Shown one piece after another: positions 11,769 through 24,449 of a DNA stretch of 64,000 bases. The DNA lies in contig LNKV01000046.1 in the NCBI GenBank assembly GCA_001465935.1, positions 124,001 to 188,000 of the forward strand, read 5' to 3'. The position numbers and the translations under genes are program-made. Source of the stretch: Clarireedia homoeocarpa. Its lineage: Eukaryota; Ascomycota; Leotiomycetes; Helotiales; Rutstroemiaceae. The stretch's first letter is position 1. Each line of letters begins with the position of its first letter. The notes below the pieces were generated by a model. The model searched no databases. It was given only the letters and a program-made list of their open reading frames with translations, and was not told the origin of the DNA.

Positions 11769-12968
11769 ATGGCACCCAGTAAATACAAAGCCCTCGAGGC
11801 ATATCGCGAAGACGTAAAGGCCGGCCACAAGTTATATTCTCCCGAAGAACGACGCAAGCTCATCGAGGTAGGTTTGCTACTTTTGTTTAGATTCTGCCCT
11901 GTCAGTTGTATACTGTACCTGCAGCAAGGCCTACCAATCTATTCATCCAATGCAATTTACTAACTCCGCGTTGATTTAGCCACTTCTACCTTCCGATAAA
12001 ATAACAAAATCCAAATCCAAATCTTCGAGCTCTTTCTCTTCTACCGCAAAACCCAACTCGCATCTCGGCATACGCAAATTTCTGCGATTCCAATTACATG
12101 CCCTTGTATACGTTGTCGTACATGCCATTTTCTCTCTATATATGCGATTGCGAACGGCCTACCATGCAGTAAAAGATCGCATATTCGCGATTTTATATTA
12201 TCACCATAGGACGCCCGGACTGATACAAAAAGATGTGAGAGGCTTGAAGAGATTGCCGGAGCATTTGAGCGTGGTGCTAAAACTAGAGGATGGCATGAGA
12301 TCGGGGGCTGGCTTAGAAGCATTAGTAGACGAGGTTGCAGAGATCACGGCTTGGTGTGCTTGTGTTGGGATCCCAATGCTGAGCATCTACGAGAAAACTG
12401 GTATGTATAGGAAGGAGGATTATGTAAAGTGTTGGGGCATGTTCTAGGCGCTAACTCGGCAACTCTAGGCATATTAAAGGGATATATACCTGCGACACAC
12501 AGAGCGGTAGTGAGGAAGTTGGCATCGTACTTTGGACCGGATCATCCGGCATTATCGCTGAGGGCTCCACACGTTCCATCTATAGAATCATCTTCTCCGA
12601 GCACGCCAATCAGTGAGACACTTCCCGGGTCTTTACAACATATCTCAGTTCTACTTCTGTCATCCGAAGATGGGAGAGACTCATTAGTGGACCTTACAAG
12701 AACCCTTACCGAAATGTCCCAACGAGGCAAGATCTCAGTCAACGACATCAACCAAGAGTTAATAGATGCAGAAATTTCGGAGAGCATTATCGGAGAGCCG
12801 AATCTCCTGATACTGTTCGGTCCAAATGTTGAACTATCCGGTTATCCCCCATGGCAACTACGACTAACGGAAATTTTCCATGTGCAAGATAACAATGGCG
12901 TCGGGTATCAAGTATTTTTGCGAGCATTATACAATTACGCAAATGCACAGATGAGATTTGGAAGATAG
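11769..12968 (+). CDS. NUS1: Dehydrodolichyl diphosphate synthase complex subunit Nus1
   Basis: Nus1 (Nogo-B receptor homolog) is the non-catalytic membrane partner of cis-prenyltransferase, making dolichol precursors for N-glycosylation at the ER. There are three exons, 11769-11867, 11980-12400 and 12469-12968, giving 339 residues. Joins are E33|PLLPSD (donor GTAGGT, acceptor TTTAG) and YEKT-G-ILKGYIP (donor GTATGT, branch CTAAC). A hydrophobic segment at about 72-88 (LHALVYVVVHAIFSLYMRLR) is the ER anchor. The C-terminal cis-prenyltransferase-like domain contains SGYPPWQLRLTEIF and ends RFGR, matching the RxG motif that completes the partner's active site. It converges on the AlkB homolog, with only 35 bases between stop codons. 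Confidence 0.93.
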
Positions 12969-13003
12969 AGATTTAGAAGATGCATAGAATACCCACAAAC
13001 AAG

Positions 13004-14100
13004 TTATGCTCCTTTCCATACCCTCATTTCTCTGAGAATACTATCCCATTTATACACAGGACCTGTGCCGACATTGTAATTGTAGTAATTTTCAGTTCCA
13101 CCTTTCACCATGGCTTTTCGAAAGGTAATGTTGATTCTTCCTCCGTCTTCCGCATTCTTTCCCGTTCGTTTCGGTATTGAATGCAGCCAGTTTGCTTGTG
13201 TTCTACCTCTCATCAATATCATGTCACCACTTGCAAGTGGTAATTTTAGAGGTTTCGTTTCTGGTGGCGGAGGCGCATTATCGTTGGGGGGAATTGGTTT
13301 ATGCTTCATCAAAAAATCTCGTCTGGCACCAAGTGAAAAGCTTGCAATAGCAGGAAGATTACCGAGGAATCTCTCATCATCGCTGTGGTATGAGATCGAA
13401 TCTGACCCGGAAGCATAATAGTTAACCAGGCAAAAATTGAATTTGCAACCTGTGGCTGCTTCTGTGCTTAGACGGAGGTCGTCAAGGCATTTGGGAATGG
13501 GCCGCGGCGGGTATTTGGTGTAATATTTATCTTTCTGGATCTTCCTCCCACTACTGGCATCAACTACATCACCATTCTCATCAAACTTGGAAGTCTCATC
13601 TAGGCCGAATACTGTGGTCCACCTTCAAATCACTCTCATCAGCTGTATCTTGGATTGAGAAGACGTAAGAGTAGCCTACCTTGGAGTTTTGATATGCGTT
13701 GATATACCTCCTCTATTGATGTCATATTCCACGCGGTAGAATGGCAATTCAGAACGCAGAAATTGGAAAACCTGACGTTCGAGATATCTAGGGATGTATG
13801 GTTTAAAATAGAGAAGATCAAGATCAGCTTGATCATTGATTTCCTTACCAATCGCGGATGGCAGTGAGGATAGCTCAGAAAATATAGATTGAGGGAAACA
13901 CGGTATGGGAAATGGATATTGCGGATGACGCGTGAATTCGCGCTCCTTCATTTATATCAGCTGCTTGTCACCAGACATATTGAGTGTCTACTGCTTACAA
14001 GTTCTTCAACCGCTTCTCCTTTGATTCCGGAGTCTGAAATTCGCGCTTTCTTTGCCGGGGGCTTGAAGAATGCATCTAAAGTTCTCTTTGAAGTCGACAT
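13004..14100 (-). CDS. AlkB-family 2-oxoglutarate/Fe(II) dioxygenase (ALKBH2/3-like)
   Basis: This is a probable nucleic-acid demethylase that oxidatively removes alkyl groups from bases. There are three exons, 14100-13999, 13945-13680 and 13622-13004, giving 328 residues; introns are 53 and 57 bases with donors GTAAGC and GTAGGC. Iron ligands are visible as H202-x-D204 (SYHSDDERFLG) and H270 (NWLHSIPKR). The 2-oxoglutarate-binding R-x-N-x-T-F-R box is R285-R291 (RINITFR). The N-terminus carries a KRTLDAFFKPPAKKAR segment resembling a PCNA-binding PIP box with a basic tail. It is head-to-head with TRM5 (317 bases apart). Whether the substrate is DNA or RNA cannot be told from sequence; the PIP-like motif favours DNA. 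Confidence 0.93.
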
Positions 14101-14417
14101 CTTGAGAAATCTGATGTTTGATTCTACTGAACAGCTAAATTTGGAACGAGCATGAGCATTTATTTACCTTCAGTGCACATGCATGTATGTAGCCTTAGAT
14201 GACATCACCATGTGATTTTCTTAGCCTTATTACTAGCGTGTTATCGAAAACGTCTAACCTTACTCGGTAGCCTTGCGAAATTTATGAGTCTTCAGCAAAA
14301 TTTCAAAAGACAATCTACACAATGGTATGAAGCTATGGAGGTATATATTTTTCTCGAACTTCAGAGCCACTTGCTAATGTATGCGCATAGGAAACTTCTA
14401 TAAGAACAGACGACAAA
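14101..14417. promoter_or_regulatory. Bidirectional spacer between AlkB homolog and TRM5
   Basis: 317 bases between divergent start codons. It is A/T-rich, and no specific element was recognised. A plus-strand open frame at 14212-14403 ends before the TRM5 ATG and is not in continuity with it. Confidence 0.5.
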
Positions 14418-16176
14418 ATGTCAATATTTCGTCCGCCTATCGTTCGCACTGCAGCCAGCGGAATATTGGACCGTTCTCTTTTCTCCAAAACAATCCCACT
14501 ATCCGCAGCGAGGATTTCCAATAACAAGAACATATCGAAATGTCGATCACAAATGCAAAAAAGTAAAGAATTGCTGCTCCTGGAAAGAATATCAAACGTA
14601 AGGCCAGACCCTGACCCTCAGCTGGCTGAGAAAGGCGGAAAGTGTTTGCTTTTGAAGCCGGAAGTTAAGCATGATGGTACGAGATAGCAAACTTGGGAAG
14701 TAAAATGGACCTCGCTGAGATGATGCCTGGTAGACCTGAGCACTTGGAGTACGATTCTTCAGGAGGCTGTGAAAGCGCAGGAATTGGGTGTTATCCCGTA
14801 CGATTTGACGCTAGATTACAATTACTGGAATTACAGTAGGTTTCTTGCCTTATTCGACACAGCAAGGGCTAATACCATGTATAGTCGATGTTATGACATC
14901 CGTTTTGCCAGAAGATGCACAAACAGAAATTCCTGTTGGCTTTGCCATAGTCGGGCACGTTGGTACTATGCCCTTCTTCCCCACTGAATAACTCCTCCTA
15001 ACAGAACTACCCCGCAGCCCATCTCAATTTACATGACGAATATCTACCATATAAGAAGATCATCGCAGAGGTCCTTATGGATAAGAATCCCACCATTCGC
15101 ACTGTAATCAACAAGGTTTCCGACGTCGGCACACACTCCGAATACCGTACTTTTTCCTATGAAGTCCTCGCCGGTGAGGACAACATGAATGTTGAGATTC
15201 GTGAGGGAGATTGTACGTTTTGCTTCGACTACTCCAAGGTATATTGGAACAGCAGATTACAGACCGAGCATAAGAGATTGGTGGACCTGTTCAATCCTGG
15301 AGATGTGGTTTGCGATGTCATGGCGGGGGTGGGTCCCTTTGCTGTGCCTGCGGGTAAAAAAGGGGTCTTCGTTTGGGCGAATGATCTGAACCCAGATAGT
15401 CATGCGGCATTGAAAGAGGCTGTAGTACGAAATAAGGTGAGCTTTTTCTCCTCTTCTTTCCGTCCTTCCGTTCCGCAAGCTTGTCGAAACTCTCCTTTAT
15501 CACATGATGATTTATATATCACGACGGTCAACATAACCACAAGTTGGTATACCTTGATGAGAATGCCTCTGACAAGGCGCTTTAATCTGATACTCTCTCT
15601 TTTGCTGCAACTCTACAAGAATACTGCAAAACAAACAATAACCTAAACTGACTCCCACACCAGGTCGAAAACTTCGTCCACCCTTTCAATGAAGACGGCC
15701 ACAAATTCATCCCTCACGCCGCCGACGATCTACTAGCTCTCGCCCTTTCCCCCAACAATACCATCACCATAGCCCCTAAACGCCCCTCCCGCAGCGTACC
15801 CCCTCCACCTCCCAAGATCATCACCATTCCCCCTACAATCAACCACTTCGTAATGAACCTCCCAGCATCAGCCATCTCGTTCATCCCCGCATTCCAGGGT
15901 CTGTATCACGGCCACGAAAAACTCTTCGAGCCGCATACGAATAGAAAATTGCCGATGGTACACGTGCATTGCTTCAGTACGAAGAGCGAGGATAATGTGC
16001 GCGAGGGAAAGGAGATTTGTGAGAGGGTTAGCGAGATGTTGGGCGTGGAGGTGAAGCAGGGGGATAGATATGAGACGAGTGTTTGGGATGTGAGGGAGGT
16101 GGCGCCGAAGAAGAGGATGTTTTGTGTTAGTTTTAGGATACCGGAAGTTGTGGCGTTTGGGGAGAGGAGGGCGTAG
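14418..16176 (+). CDS. TRM5: tRNA (guanine-37-N1)-methyltransferase Trm5
   Basis: Trm5 transfers a methyl group from SAM to N1 of G37 in tRNA anticodon loops, preventing +1 frameshifting; it acts in the cytoplasm/nucleus and mitochondria. There are five exons, 14418-14676, 14734-14835, 14885-14962, 15018-15436 and 15664-16176, giving 456 residues. All junctions keep frame, for example KHD-D-LSTWS, WNY-I-DVMTS and GHV-A-HLNLHDEYLPYK. The SAM-binding motif CDVMAGVGPFAVPAGKKG is at about 245-262 with ANDLNP after it. The catalytic NLP signature is in HFVMNLPASA (351-353), and the family block EYRTFSYEVLAG is also present. A proline run (PPPPPPK) at about 332-337 is a lineage insert. Intron 4 is long (227 bases). 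Confidence 0.95.
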
Positions 16177-19100
16177 GATTACAGGGAGGGTAGGGAGGAG
16201 AGCGTGGAAAGGTTATGTGGAAGAGCACCAGTAGATGATAAAAGAGGATGTGGACAGTAGAATGAAAAAGCTAAGAAAGTGGGAGTAGGTTCGGTAAGAG
16301 GGAGTGGTAGTTGGATATATGACTTCACTGCATAAATATATCCAAGTTGGATAAAGCTGTCCATCTAGTAAGATTATCCAAATACTAAGAAAGCTTACTA
16401 CTCATACAGTATCTGCTTCGTCTACCTATGATCTTTCAAAGATGGTCACCTTGAACGATAGACGGACAGGCTTTTGTGGAGAGCAAGTGTGATTGATACG
16501 AAAGCAGCTCCGGAGTTCAGTTTGAGAGGAGGGAGAAGGGGGAAAAGAGGGAGTCGATTACAGGCAGTGAGAAGCTGCCGGCGGGAAGATAGAGAAGGGG
16601 GAGTGGAAAGGAAGGAAAACGTTCATATATGTGAGATACCATGCCATGTTATGTTCTAATCCTCACTGATGTGCTTGCTGTATTGCACTGTATATAAAGT
16701 AGTAGCAATGCTGTAGAGACTAAGAAATAGAGTCTCGGTATGGAGGAAGAAAGCAGACATGCAAGCGCAATATGTATGCTTAGTAGTTTCTTCTTAGGTG
16801 AGAGCTAGAGTTATAATTCGTCTATTTATATATTGCCAGCAGTATCAACGATCACTGTGTCAAAATGACAGGATGAATGGGTATCCAGATGCTGCGATTC
16901 AATTCTGCTCGCTCAGTGTTTGCAACACTGTGATGATCAACGATGTGACGATACTCTCATTCCTTTCTTTCTCCTTTTTTGCGCAACCGATTTTCTGGCA
17001 CTGAGTGCATCATGATGCGAGAAGGAAGAGGGAAGGGGGTACATCTCATGTTGCGCATTGGCAGGTTTCGTGTTCTGACCTTTTCTTGTCAACGGATACG
17101 TACCCTAGCATTCATGGAAAGAGATATCACACCATATCATATCCATTGCCCATCCATTCATGCATCTAGCCAGCCAGCCAGCCAGCTATGACATAACCCC
17201 GTCCGGGCATTCTCACTCCCACTTCCACTCCTTTCCCGTCCCCTCTCTCCGAGGCGGTCAACAGAGCAAATTCGCATGTCGGTGGCATACTATCATATCC
17301 ATCAAAAACCCCAAACAAGACAAGACATCCAGACATACCCAAATAACACAAAAACGACAATCACCATCTCGATGCTCTTCTCTTCCATTGGTCCAGTCCT
17401 CCGATGGGACAAATAGAGTTATCCACACATTCACCCCGAAAAACACGCGACGTGTTGATCGGCAATGATTTTGCCCTCGGGTTGAGCTGCTGTATGCACA
17501 TATCATACTGGATCCTTGAAGAAGAAGCTGAGGAGGAGGTCAAGGATCACCGTGCATGCCTATATATGTATGTGTGTCTATGAGCAAAAAAGGCCATTCC
17601 ATCCGTGTCATATCTAGACTGAATGATCTGATAATCACATGCAAGAAACTCCACTCCCTCACTTATCCTGCGGGACTTATCTTGCTTGAGGTGAGTAATG
17701 TGATGTATCAATGTAGGGGTACTGCATGAAAGCCGCAGCCACCATATACTGAAAATACATACGTGCATGCGTTTACAAAACTCGTTACGGTACAGAACGC
17801 CGTGGGCTTGCGGCGCAGATGAGAGCGCGGCAGATAGTGGCGATATGTTTACCCGATGCCTTGGGTATAGCATTGATGATGTTCCGATTGCGCCCGAGGG
17901 AGTGAGTCGGGCTAGGACAGATGGATATATATATACATGTGATTTCACATGATATGATATGATATGATATTGAGGAAACTGGAAGGTAAGGCGAGAAGGT
18001 CCAAGTGCTTTGCAGATCAAGGGGTCCGCTGTAACCAACTTTTACTATTTTCCTTGAACGATTGTGAGTTCGTAACTTGGATGCATATATAAGAGTAACA
18101 AGCAAGCAAGCAAGCAGTAAATTAAATACCCTATCCAGTCTAGACCCGGAGCTGGCAGTGAGAAAACATCCCCCTACATTCGCATCGAACGTAGTATAAA
18201 CTTCTCATCTTCACGTATCTGTTGGAAAACAATATTGGCAAGCAGTTCTTGATCATACATGCGTAACAGAGGGGTAAAAGTGACAATCTATCTACCCCAA
18301 GATTCAGTATTCTTACTACATAGAGTTCTCACCTACATACAGATCAACGCGCGAAGCCGTCTCCTACCCGCCAAGCCCGGGGGGACAAGACGCACACCGG
18401 ACCGACCCTCCCGTCCGTCCGTCCGTTTGTTTATATATTCTCTCTGGACTCTTGCAGCTGGCTGTGAAACACTGTATGTACTTCTCACTCTCGGGGGCGC
18501 GCGATACGAAGTATAAGTCACACCACAAGAATCCCTATGCTCTGTCGGTGGGCGCCGTTCCAGATCCCAGGGTGACATGCCGTGTTTGTGTTGCACAACT
18601 CGGGTATGCTTTTGGTGTGGTATAGGATGGGTATAGAATGGTCACACTGGGAGCTATCCGGATTACTGGATTGGGAGAAGTGGTCGCTTGGGTGAAGTGA
18701 GTGAGGAGAGAGAGTTATGTGTGTATGTAGGTAGGTAAGTATGGGTGGTCGTGGTGATATGAGGATTGTATACTTGTGCTTGAGTATATGATATATATTG
18801 TATACGAGTATTTATAGATTCTTTCCATCAGGTCAAGTCAGGTAGGTAACTTACAACTAAGTCACTTAGTGGGGTGTATCAAAAAAAGTCAGCAGTTGGG
18901 TCAGAGAAGGAGGAGAGGGGGACGTCTAGTGGAGATGATAGCCATAGACATAAGATCCCCATATCGCACGGCCCAGAACGCGAACCATTCCATTCCGTAA
19001 GGTCAGGCAGGTCTGGGCATCGAATCTCATGCCATCGGGAGCACCTGTTCTTCTACGAGCGGGGAAAGTAACCAGTAACCGCACCTATGCATATTCCATC

Positions 19101-21478
19101 CAACCTTAAACACCACACCACACCCCCCCTTCCCCCCCCCCCCCAAAGCCCTCATCGGAGAATTCTCAATCCCAGCACCAGCAATACTCGAATCATGCAA
19201 TTTCTTTCTTCCCTCCTTGCTTTCCTTGCGTAACATGGGCAGACAATCCATTCGCCAATCACGAGGGGAGAAGGAAGCATAGAACCGTTATGATATGCAC
19301 GATGCAGCTTACGAATCTCGACACTGCTCGAGTCGAGTCAACAATATAATCCAAGGACAGCGATTCAATTGGACAAATTGAACGGGGTAGATATCGGATT
19401 GCTAGATTGCGGTTATCCGAATCAATTGCCGGATACAGTTGAATAGATAAGCAATCACCATTGTTCATGTCGTGCGTTATTGCGCATTTCTTATGCAGTC
19501 AGTGCTTAATCATAGAACACATACGTATGGCGCTGCTCATTTGGCGTTGGCGTTTGCATTTGCACTCACTCGCACACGGATTATATTATTGTTGTTGCGT
19601 ACATACATGTATGCGTGCGCCATATGTTTCTTGGCTGCTTGCTTGCTGCTTATACACAACTTTTTATTTATTAATTGTTCATCTGTCTAAATTACTCAAC
19701 TACTCGAAAGGGCATATCTATATCTATCTTCGTTCGGGCCGCAGATGTTGTTTACTAGCTACTCTGATTAGTGCGGATGAATGACGTTCATTTTTCCATG
19801 CCGTTTGTGAGCTGTCGCTGCATTTCGTGCGTGCCTTGGAGTGCTTTAATTTTTTAATTTTTAATTTTTTGGTCCAGCGACTGCTGCAAGATGTAGCTGG
19901 GTTCTTTGGATGGATTGGAAGGATTTGGGTTGAGGGTCTTCTTGGCTTCTTGATTTGCTGCTGCTTGCTGTTTTGTATAGCAACCTTGCAGTACTGTACT
20001 GGATTGGTTTTGTGTTAGGTGGAAGGACTAATGTACTCATTTGTAAATGTAGCGATCCTCGCATAATGCGGTTGCTCTGCTCTGCTCTACTTGATACATA
20101 GCATATCATCATATCGTATTATAGGACAAAAGAGCTCAATGGTTTTCGTAATACTGTAGGTAGCTCTTAACTCACTTATGCATGGTGGATCTACAGACTC
20201 CACACGGTACATATCAAATCCACGGGGAGAGAACGAAGAAAGTCAATTTCAGTGTTTGTGGGGACTATGGGGTGAAGTTAAATGGGAACCTAGCCGGAAG
20301 TGTGCCGACTAGAATGTGAGAGTAGGTCCTAATACGACAAGAGATGAAGTGGAATGCATGCCCTGGTGAAGGTCTGGTGACTGGATATGACCATCGTCAT
20401 TTGTTGTTGTCATCTCTACCCGCTGAAGATTGTTTTGAGGCTGGATGTTAGCCGTGCTGTTGAAGAATAAATGATTCGAAGGTAGGTCCTTGTCTGGAAT
20501 ACGATGGCCGCAGAAGATTTCTAGGCTCAGTAAGGACGAATCGATAGAGATGAGAGTGGATTGCCCTTTGCTGTAAGAGAGAGTTTATAGCAATATGAAA
20601 GACTTCCCGAACAACAACGGCAAGCTCTGCTAATGGCTTTGCATCCACAATAGAAGTGCAAGGACATATTCTCACCAATGGCATCGGCACGGCTATCTGT
20701 GATCTCCAAGGCTTGCGCAATGTGCTTGGCATTCTTGTGTCTTGTAGAAGGCTATTCTTTATCCCATACTCATCGACAATGCTCCTCAAAAGATCGTAAT
20801 GATTGCTCTGGTTATTTATACCATGAAGAGTGGTTCATCGGCACCGCCCGACTATGAGGGATAATTGCCAGCTGAAGACCTGGAAGATAACTTCGAGCTT
20901 GAGTCTAAGAAGGATGATCTCCCGTCCTAGGGGACCCGTTTTTCCTCGGACGGGCGTGGTGCTAAGGAAATACTCGTAAGTTTGAGATAGAGAAGCGCCG
21001 AACCTAAAGAATCACTTTTTAGAACTTGTCTTGACGACTTCAAGCGCCAAAGTAACGTGCGACGAGGCAACGTGGGAGCTTGTCGGGCTGGAAAGGGTGA
21101 TGTTTTCAATCAACTAGCGACCTGTAGCTGACTGGAGAATCATGACAGCGTCTTCGGTCCTCGGGGGGGTGAAGGGCAGGAAACAGCATTCAAGATTGTG
21201 TTCTCCAGCCTGTGTCGGATGTGAAGATTCTAAAAGCGAAAAGGAAAACCTAGAGAGCTCGAGTCCCTTATCTTTGCACAGAAATATTGCGTGCACGTGA
21301 AGGAGAAGTAGAATTTTGACTTTCAATCCGGCGCTGCAAAAGCCTTTGAGCGTGCTTTCCCGTCGGCCGTGAGGGAATATATAGAGTTTGGACCCCCAGG
21401 GACTTGATTTTGTGGGCATGGTGTGAAACCTTCTCACATTTTTGGCCAAGCTGTCTGTCTACCTGCATAATTGATATC

Positions 21479-21529
21479 ATACTGCTTTGCTTTGGACGAG
21501 GGCATCATACTGCTTTGGACGAGGGCATC
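21479..21529. repeat. Direct duplication of a 23-bp unit
   Basis: The second copy, 21507-21529, reads ATACTGCTTTGGACGAGGGC plus ATC. The first copy at 21479-21506 is the same with five extra bases (GCTTT type). It looks like a recent local duplication. Confidence 0.85.
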
Positions 21530-21701
21530 TCGATTATGGAAAGTGTATGTAAATGGCGATCGGGATCTGGTAACGGGAACGTCGTCGAAATGCTCGCGAT
21601 TTGACGGCATTTTTCGATTCCTAGCTGGTGGACATAATTGGGTCTTCAAGGAGGGTCGCACCAGAAAGAAAAAGAACCAAACGGTTATCTTCGTCGGCAA
21701 A

Positions 21702-21747
21702 ATGTATTCGTTGCTTGGGGAATAATGTATTCGTTGCTTGGGGAATA
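21702..21747. repeat. Perfect 23-bp tandem duplication
   Basis: The unit beginning ATGTATTCGTTGCTTGGGGA is present twice back to back with no mismatch. Confidence 0.92.
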
Positions 21748-22878
21748 ATGGGCCTAGAAGGCTGGAGCGGAAATTTTTTCCTCGCCTAGAACAGCACGCG
21801 ATGTACTGTACTTTGTAGGAAAAAAAAGTTCGCCCACCAAAAAATTTCGATTGATTCGAAAATCTCTATTAAACTGGAAATTTGACATTTTATTGATGTC
21901 TCGGCTTTGATAGATAGCTGAAACTCTGAAATATTTTAATCTTGTTGTTTGAAATTTTGGCCGATTTTTGAGTTGCTTCGTTGTCGTTGTACTGATGTAT
22001 ATCGATAAGGTGTGCTTAGTATACAGACTTTTTCGTGAACGGGTGGCGCCCATACGAGCCAGTAAAGTTTCAAGAATTGCCTCGTCGCCCCTTGGAGAAG
22101 CCCGCATTTGCCCCTTGGACAGAAAACGGCGAAATAAGCAAGAAGGGATGTGTCACAGCGTAAGCATTTGGTCTCACAGCATAAGAAGTGGCCGACGGAG
22201 TGGGGGTTCGACCTCGACAATGCTCGGGGTGAATTGAAGTGAGCTCTTTCGGGATTGAACTGCGGGACATGCTACTGTAGGACATACTACTGTAGGCTGT
22301 TGCGTTTTTGTTGTCTAGTTATCGTCGTCCCCTCCTCACTCGCCCTTCTATCGTTCAGATGCGGCTTGATTGCGAGTGATACGGGTAGATAAAGGTGTGG
22401 ATCTGATAACTTACTGTTACCGGTTTTCCATGGCACGGAACGGCGGAAGTGGGACGGCATCTTTTAGCTGTTGTAAGCTATTACGATTCTGTTTGAAGTT
22501 GATGCAATTCTCCCCTCGGCAGCGGATTACAGCAGCCCACTCGCTTTCAGCAGAAGGCGGCTGGAGGAGAGGATTCATTTTGCCCCGGTCCGCGGCGCTA
22601 GATGCAGCCTTCCGATGCAAGCCTATCACTGATGCTATCGTCATCCTGGCGGGCCTGTCTGTCATCCGAGCATGGGTACGGAATTATGAGATTGTAGGGC
22701 TCGTTTGATTCGAGCGAGACCCATTCTCCAAGTGACTGGAGGAGGTATAATACAGTCTGCTAACGCTTTTCCAAGGTTGCATCAGTGATGTTCACCACCA
22801 CAGCGTTTTTCCATCTCTCCGTGCATCCACCACCTAGAGTCTGGGCTCTGACCCAAACCTTCAACAGGGCTTGCCGTG

Positions 22879-22903
22879 GGTGTGGGTGTGGGTGTGTGTG
22901 GGT
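22879..22903 (+). other. Potential G-quadruplex motif
   Basis: Four GGG runs (22879, 22885, 22891, 22901) are separated by loops of 3, 3 and 7 bases, meeting the usual G3N1-7 pattern. The motif sits in a GT-rich repeat tract. It is not telomeric TTAGGG sequence. Confidence 0.7.
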
Positions 22904-23474
22904 GTGGTTGTGGTTGTAACGGTTATGTATTGCGTGGGATGTTTGGTAGCACAAGAACAGTATTTGGCATTGCAAGTTCCAGCCGAAAGATCAAAGCGAA
23001 CAATCTGCAGTGCGCATTTACTTGCTCATCCATGAAGATTCCGACTTCCCTCGCATCTTCGTATACCCGCAAGCGCCCTCTCGCAAAATTCGTAACAACG
23101 GTCTTACTGCCTCAAGCTCGAGGACCAAGAGTTGGTTAGGCAGCTCGCCCTCCGCCAAACTCAAATCGACGAAATACGCCCTTACCCCACAGTCAGTGGA
23201 AGAGTCGAGAAGAAAGCTGAGCATGTCTTGTGTCTTGGATTACGGGTCCAATTTCGAAATTTGCATTGTCGCTCGCCTGCCCCGTTCTCTGCCCCCGTTC
23301 TCTGCCCCCTTCGCCTGGAGAAGCGAGAGAAGTTATGACGATTCGGTCCGGAATTTCATTTAAATTCCTCGACTTGGTACGAAGTGCATTATCTCCGCGA
23401 GGTAAGATTGGAATGGCTATGGCCATGTTGTAAAACATTGAAAGCGTGCATCCACCGCTTGGATTCCTCGGACC

Positions 23475-23517
23475 TACGAAGTACATACTTCGTACAGTAC
23501 AGTACAGTACAGTACAG
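23475..23517. repeat. Near-perfect palindrome followed by GTACA repeats
   Basis: Arms TACGAAGTA (23475-23483) and TACTTCGTA (23486-23494) are separated by two bases. They are followed directly by about five GTACA units to 23517. Confidence 0.85.
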
Positions 23518-23636
23518 GCTACGGCTTCTGCTCGCATCGTAGATTCCTCATCATTAGACTTTTGGAGGCGCCATTTTCGCATGCTCCGTTGGGAATTAGA
23601 CTTCGAGCTTTGCTGTTCAGAGTAGACCTTCTCCTT

Positions 23637-23687
23637 TCTCTCTCCTCTCTCCTCTCTCCTCTCTCCTCTCTCCTCTCTCCTCTCTCC
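23637..23687. repeat. 7-bp tandem repeat, TCTCTCC type
   Basis: About seven copies of a CT-only 7-bp unit, a homopyrimidine tract. Confidence 0.88.
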
Positions 23688-23885
23688 AATCTTGCAGTCC
23701 TTTCCTAAGGTCCCCAAGGTTGTGCAGTAATGGCTAGCTACCGGCATGGTCCTCTACTCTACCAAGTAATTCGTATGGATCGGCCCCAGCTTCCTGCTCT
23801 ATGACCCTCTGGCCGATTGTCGCTCGCATTTTCTAATTTAATACTCAGTGCGTAGTCGGTCAGGTGCAAAATAGGCCCGGCCGCT

Positions 23886-23949
23886 GGGCGTGCGAATTAA
23901 GGACTAAAAGGGACAATGGGCGTGCGAATTCCGGACCAAAAGGGACAAT
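23886..23949. repeat. 32-bp tandem duplication, two copies
   Basis: Units 23886-23917 and 23918-23949 begin GGGCGTGCGAATT and end AAAAGGGACAAT. They differ at three positions in the middle. Confidence 0.9.
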
Positions 23950-24300
23950 GGAACTGGTCAAAAGCTGCAGTTTTCTTGGATTGGCACTTCAACCCTACCA
24001 AAGCACACTAAAGTTGGCTGTTCCCTGCGTCCCTGTCTCTCGGAGTACTTTGAGCACTGTGAAGTCGTAGTCAGTAGCAGGTTAGCCAAGCTAGCACAGC
24101 ACCCGTTGATTCTCCGCCTTCGGTAGTATCCAATGGCCATGCAACCCTTGAGCCATTCTTCCGAGGCGAAAGGGTCGAGAACGTCAAAAAGTGGCAGCCC
24201 TCTAGCCCTCGCCAGCACTCGACCTCTCATCTTCTTCCAATTTGCTTCCTTTGAAAATTTCTCCATCTAAACCGAAAGAGATGGATGCTAAATGGATATG

Positions 24301-24339
24301 GATCCCAAATAGATCCCAAATAGATCCGAAATAGATCCC
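24301..24339. repeat. 11-bp tandem repeat, GATCCCAAATA type
   Basis: Three full units (the third with one change) plus a partial fourth. Confidence 0.9.
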
Positions 24340-24449
24340 AACTACTGCTAATTCTCCTGCCCTGCTCGAATTCTGCTGCTGCTCTAATTCTCGAATTCTC
24401 TAATACTACAATTCTCTACTGCTGTACTATCCAAGCCTACTTCGTATAT

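Noticed and set aside
20448..20789. 113-codon minus-strand frame in the gene desert
   Set aside because: No motif, no homologous neighbour segment and no splice-joined extension; too weak to call.
21702..21747. Transposon target-site duplication
   Set aside because: The two 23-bp copies are directly adjacent with nothing between them, so it is a tandem duplication.
22140..22245. tRNA-like B-box (GGGGGTTCGACCTC)
   Set aside because: No matching A-box or acceptor stem at the right distance.
23193..23747. 184-codon minus-strand frame
   Set aside because: The N-terminal part is the translated 7-bp CT repeat and the rest has no recognisable fold.
23958..24266. 102-codon minus-strand frame beginning MEKFSKEANWKKMRGRV
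   Set aside because: The composition is plausible for about 50 residues, but nothing continues it and no family is recognised.
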